Of a stretch of DNA of 64,000 bases, positions 61,019-64,000 are shown piece after piece. The DNA lies in contig CAWFXP010000009.1 of assembly GCA_963819905.1 (NCBI GenBank), positions 310,001 to 374,000 of the forward strand, in the 5' to 3' direction. How positions within the stretch are numbered: position 1 is the stretch's first letter; each line of letters starts with the position of its first letter. The notes beneath the pieces are model-generated. The model saw only the letters and a list, made by a program, of their open reading frames with translations. It did no database searches and was not told the DNA's origin. Both the position numbers and the translations under genes were made by a program. Source of the stretch: CAWCQC01 sp963819905. Lineage in GTDB: Bacteria; Actinomycetota; Thermoleophilia; Gaiellales; Gaiellaceae.

Positions 61019-61198
61019 CTAGATGATTGATCGGAAATTGACCGGAAACCGTGGCGGCGCCGGATGACACCCGTGACACATCGCCTGAGTCCCCGCTCGT
61101 CCTCGCCGATAGCGCTGCTATAGGCGGCGGACGATCACGGCCTCATGCTCGGTCTCGGATGTCCCCGACACCACCACACTTTCCGATCAACCATCTAG
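61019..61198. mobile_element. 180-bp element with 19-bp terminal inverted repeats (MITE- or REP-like)
   Basis: The left end CTAGATGATTGATCGGAAA (61,019-61,037) and the right end TTTCCGATCAACCATCTAG (61,180-61,198) are inverted repeats with one mismatch. The terminal CTAG could be a target duplication. The 142 bases inside hold no gene. The right end supplies the stop codon of the minus-strand SDR gene. It lies between two convergent genes, like the palindromic repeats. Confidence 0.65.
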
Positions 61199-61986
61199 AC
61201 GCCGGCGAACGCCAGCGTGCCCACGTCGAGGGCCGTCGAGCCGCCGTCTGCGAGCACGACCGCGCCGGTCACGAACGACGCTTCATCCGAGGCGAGGAAG
61301 AGCGCGACGGACGCGATCTCGTCGGGCTCGGCAACGCGTCGAAGCGGCAGGTCCTTCGTCACGAGCCCGAACGCGCGCTCCCGGTCGATCCCGTGGGCGG
61401 CCGCGAGGGTGTCCATCTCGCGCTCGCTCATGGGCGTCCGCACCCAGCCCGGGCAGAGGGCGTTCACGCGGACGCCGGCCGGCCCGTAGTCGACGGCGAG
61501 CGACCGCGTCAGCCCGATCAGCGCGTGCTTGGCGGTCACGTAGCCGGCCATCTCGGGGCCTGCGAGCACACCGGCGACGGATGAGACGATCACGATCGAG
61601 CCGCCGCCGCGCTCCACCATGGCCGGCAGACACGCCCGCGCGCAGACGAAGGCTGCGTCGAGGTTCGCCCTCATCCCTGCCCGCCACGTCTCGTCGTCCG
61701 CGTCGAGGGCCGCGCCGCCGCCCTCGCCACCGGCATTCGCGACGAGGATGTCGAGGCTTCCGAACCGCTCTCGCGTCTGCTCCGCGGCTCCGCGAACCTC
61801 GTCGGGATCGGCGGCGTCCCCGGGACAGGCGAGGCCGCCGATCTCGCCCGCGACACGTTCGAGGGGCTGGGCGCGGCGGCCGGCAACGGCGACGCCGGCG
61901 CCCTCGGCAGCGAACCTGCGGGCGATCGCAGCACCGATTCCCGTCCCGCCGCCGGTGACGAGCGCCGCCTTCCCCTCGAGCCGCAC
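61195..61986 (-). CDS. Short-chain dehydrogenase/reductase
   Basis: A 263-residue classical SDR with TGGGTGIGAAIA, VANAGG, the Ser in IVSSVAG and YVTAKHA (YxxxK). Its last residues and stop codon lie in the right inverted repeat of the neighbouring element, so the C-terminus may have been altered by insertion. Substrate unknown. It is divergent from acdS. Confidence 0.87.
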   Translation of the reverse strand: MRLEGKAALVTGGGTGIGAAIARRFAAEGAGVAVAGRRAQPLERVAGEIGGLACPGDAADPDEVRGAAEQTRERFGSLDILVANAGGEGGGAALDADDETWRAGMRANLDAAFVCARACLPAMVERGGGSIVIVSSVAGVLAGPEMAGYVTAKHALIGLTRSLAVDYGPAGVRVNALCPGWVRTPMSEREMDTLAAAHGIDRERAFGLVTKDLPLRRVAEPDEIASVALFLASDEASFVTGAVVLADGGSTALDVGTLAFAGV

Positions 61987-62014
61987 GCACCGGACGATAG
62001 CCGTCCCGGTTGCA

Positions 62015-62020
62015 TATCGT
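62015..62020 (+). promoter_or_regulatory. -10 box of leaderless promoter for acdS
   Basis: TATCGT lies 6 bases before GTG 62,027 in the 40-base gap to the divergent SDR gene. Confidence 0.4.
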
Positions 62021-62026
62021 GGCCGC

Positions 62027-63034
62027 GTGAGCCTGGGCGACTTCGATCGCGTCCCCCTGCTGTTCGGCCCCTCGCCGGTACACCGGCTCGCTCGCCTGAG
62101 CGAGCACCTCGGCGGCGAGGTCGAGATCTGGGCGAAGCGCGACGACGTCAGCTCCGGTCTCGCCTACGGCGGCAACAAGGTGCGGAAGCTCGAATACCTC
62201 GCGGCCGACGCGCTCGCGCAGGGCTGCGACACGCTGGTCTCGATCGGCGGTGTCCAGTCGAATCACACGCGCCAGGTGGCGGCTGTCGCTGCGCACCTCG
62301 GCCTCGGCTGCGTGCTCGTCCAGGAGCGCTGGGTCGAGTGGCCGGACGCCGTCTACGACAAGGTCGGGAACATCCTCCTGTCGCGGATCATGGGCGCGGA
62401 CGTCCGTCTCGATCCGGCCGGCTTCGACATCGGCATCCGGCCGAGCTGGGAGGAGGCGCTCTCCTCGGTACGGGAGGCCGGCGGCGCGCCCTACGCGATC
62501 CCGGCCGGCGCCTCGGACCACTCACTCGGCGGGCTCGGCTTCGCCCGGTGGGCCGAGGAGGTCGCCGCTCAGGAGCAGGAGCTCGGCCTCTTCTTCGACA
62601 CGATCGTCGTCTGCTCGGTCACCGGGTCGACGCAGGCCGGGATGATCGCCGGCTTCGCTACGCAGCCGGAGCGGCGGGCGGTGCTCGGCATCGACGGCTC
62701 GGCGACGGTCGCCCGGACGCGGGATCAGATCGCCCGCATCGCGCGACTGACGGCCGCTGCGATCGGCCTCGAGCGCGAGCTCGCCGACGAGGAGATCGTG
62801 CTCCTCGACGAGTGGAACGCCGGCACGTACGGCATCCCCGACCGGCAAACGATCGAGGCAATCCGGCTCTGCGCCCGGCTCGAGGGCGTTCTCACCGACC
62901 CCGTCTACGAGGGCAAGTCGATGGCGGCCCTGATCGACCTGGTCCGCTCCGGACGGATCGAGGGGGGCTCGCGCGTCCTCTACGCGCACCTCGGCGGCCA
63001 GCCGGCGTTGAACGCCTACGCCGGCGCCTTCTGA
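62027..63034 (+). CDS. acdS: 1-aminocyclopropane-1-carboxylate (ACC) deaminase
   Basis: A PLP fold-II enzyme that splits ACC, the ethylene precursor of plants, into 2-oxobutanoate and ammonia. The PLP Lys is in YGGNKVRKLEYL, and SIGGVQSNHTRQVAAVAAHLG follows. By alignment in mind with the Pseudomonas enzyme, the diagnostic Tyr294-Glu295 (TDPVYEGKS) and Leu322 (YAHLGGQPALNAY) are kept; D-cysteine desulfhydrases differ there. Length is 335 residues. Methylmalonyl-type and propionate routes elsewhere could use the product. It suggests plant association. Confidence 0.88.
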   Translation: MSLGDFDRVPLLFGPSPVHRLARLSEHLGGEVEIWAKRDDVSSGLAYGGNKVRKLEYLAADALAQGCDTLVSIGGVQSNHTRQVAAVAAHLGLGCVLVQERWVEWPDAVYDKVGNILLSRIMGADVRLDPAGFDIGIRPSWEEALSSVREAGGAPYAIPAGASDHSLGGLGFARWAEEVAAQEQELGLFFDTIVVCSVTGSTQAGMIAGFATQPERRAVLGIDGSATVARTRDQIARIARLTAAAIGLERELADEEIVLLDEWNAGTYGIPDRQTIEAIRLCARLEGVLTDPVYEGKSMAALIDLVRSGRIEGGSRVLYAHLGGQPALNAYAGAF

Positions 63035-63036
63035 GC

Positions 63037-63963
63037 ATGCCGAGGCTCGTCCTCGTCCTGAGCGAGAACACCACCCTCGTCGACGAGCGCGACCTCCGCG
63101 CACTTGTGCGGATGGCGGTCGAGGCGGAGGACGCAGGCTTCGACGCGGTCATGGTAAGCGAGCACATCGTGCTCGGGCGAGGAGCCGACGCGGACGGCCT
63201 GATGGCGAATCCCCGCGACTACGCGCTGCCCGGGAACCAGGATCCGAGGACGCCGTGGCCGAGCTCGATCGTCCTCCTGAGCGCGGTCGCGGCGGTCACG
63301 ACCCGGCTGCGCCTCGCGGCGGCCGCGGTGATCGCACCGCTGCGCCATCCGCTCCTGCTCGCGAGGGAGCTGGCGACGCTCGACCTCCTTTCGGAGGGAC
63401 GGCTGATCGTGCAACCGACCGTGAGCTGGCACGAGCCCGAGTACGAGGCGCTCGGCGTTCCGTGGAAGGCTCGCGGTGCGCTGCTCGACGAGCACCTAGC
63501 CGCCTGGGAGATCCTGTGGCGGGAGACGCCGGCCTCGTTCGCCGGCGTGCACTACCAGTTCGAGGACGTGTACTTCGAGCCGAAGCCCTATCGGCCGGAA
63601 GGCCCGGCGCTCTGGTTCGGCGGCAGCTCGCTCCATCCGCCCCTCCTGCGCCGGATCGTCCGCTACGGGAGCGGGTTCCATCCGCTCGGCCAGCCGAAGA
63701 CGGAGGAGCTCGAGAGGCTTCGCGCAGCGATGGCCGAGGCCGGGCGGGAGATGGGCGAGTTCGAGCTCGTCGGCGGCGTGCGCGGAACCTTCCCCGATCC
63801 CGAGTCAGTCGCCGATCTCGATCGGGCGTTGGCCGCGATTCCGGGGCAGCTCGAGCGGGGCTTCACCTCGATCTGCATCAAGCCGTCGCAGTATCTGGAC
63901 GACGCGGGGCGGTTCCACGCCTGGTGTCGCGACGTCGTCCGCCGGGTCGCGGAGCTCGCCTAG
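63037..63963 (+). CDS. LLM-class flavin/F420-dependent oxidoreductase
   Basis: A 308-residue luciferase-like protein: AEDAGFDAVMVSEH, AAAVIAPLRHPLLLARELATLD and LWFGGSS. It starts 2 bases after acdS and probably shares its mRNA. It resembles the F420-dependent TIGR03619-type subgroup. The substrate is unknown, and a link to ACC metabolism is only positional. Confidence 0.85.
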   Translation: MPRLVLVLSENTTLVDERDLRALVRMAVEAEDAGFDAVMVSEHIVLGRGADADGLMANPRDYALPGNQDPRTPWPSSIVLLSAVAAVTTRLRLAAAAVIAPLRHPLLLARELATLDLLSEGRLIVQPTVSWHEPEYEALGVPWKARGALLDEHLAAWEILWRETPASFAGVHYQFEDVYFEPKPYRPEGPALWFGGSSLHPPLLRRIVRYGSGFHPLGQPKTEELERLRAAMAEAGREMGEFELVGGVRGTFPDPESVADLDRALAAIPGQLERGFTSICIKPSQYLDDAGRFHAWCRDVVRRVAELA

Positions 63964-64000
63964 CCGGTGCGGCCGGCCGGCCCGCCAGAAACGCGCCCAC

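Noticed and set aside
62027..63034. D-cysteine desulfhydrase annotation
   Set aside because: The residues equivalent to Glu295 and Leu322 are those of ACC deaminase.
1..64000. tRNA, rRNA, CRISPR arrays, prophage or transposase genes
   Set aside because: None seen; all gaps over 100 bases were inspected and hold only the repeats and motifs listed.

Overview
The window is about 70% G+C and reads as chromosomal DNA of a soil actinobacterium. The order dnaN-recF-DUF721-gyrB-gyrA at the left edge is the classic origin-proximal actinobacterial arrangement, so dnaA/oriC should lie just off the left end. Abundant GTG starts, a tandem-GNAT (mycothiol-synthase-like) protein, LigD and many leaderless-looking promoters fit Actinomycetota. 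A deep lineage such as Thermoleophilia is my guess from overall flavour and was not tested. No rRNA, tRNA, CRISPR array or transposase gene was seen.

Bases 1-31,000 are mostly housekeeping: replication and gyrase genes; galT, slipin, NfeD and birA on the minus strand; an ECF sigma gene translationally coupled to a type II fatty-acid operon (fabZ-H-D-G-F); HAD, GNAT and arginase-like genes; accD-accA; a DNA-repair stretch (ligD, a DUF1998 helicase, polX); thiD-thiL; a glycosyltransferase; and a PLP decarboxylase.

Bases 31,000-56,350 are accessory. After trehalose-phosphatase and a split TSUP transporter comes a catabolic or salvage block. It holds an ATZ/TRZ amidohydrolase, a ThiXYZ-type ABC transporter, an HDAC-family amidohydrolase, a GntR/FadR regulator, two M20 hydrolases, an M29-like metalloprotein, a cupin, aldehyde and alcohol dehydrogenases, two TenA-family proteins, an LLM flavoenzyme, an SDR, a CoA-transferase, methylmalonyl-CoA epimerase and mutase, and a three-subunit molybdenum hydroxylase with an embedded metallo-beta-lactamase. 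AT-rich palindromic motifs built on CGTATCTSATATCTSATC sit in front of at least six of these transcription units, including the GntR gene, and suggest one local regulon. ThiY-like binding protein, M20 hydrolase and TenA are the hallmarks of the bacterial thiamin-pyrimidine (formyl-aminopyrimidine) salvage route. Here they are combined with a ring hydroxylase, ring-type amidohydrolase and CoA enzymes, so a regulated pathway that takes up and breaks down a thiamin-derived or similar N-heterocycle is the main hypothesis.

Bases 56,350-64,000 hold a beta-propeller-like protein, acetyl-CoA synthetase, a secreted M23 peptidase, an SDR, an ACC deaminase with the diagnostic active-site residues, and a second LLM enzyme. 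A 180-bp element with terminal inverted repeats lies between the M23 and SDR genes.

Recurring oddities are ten single-base insertions that break otherwise good genes (nine between 31.0 and 55.6 kb), four genes whose only sensible start is CTG, eight TANNNT-N6-9-start leaderless promoters, and a palindromic repeat family found only between convergent genes.
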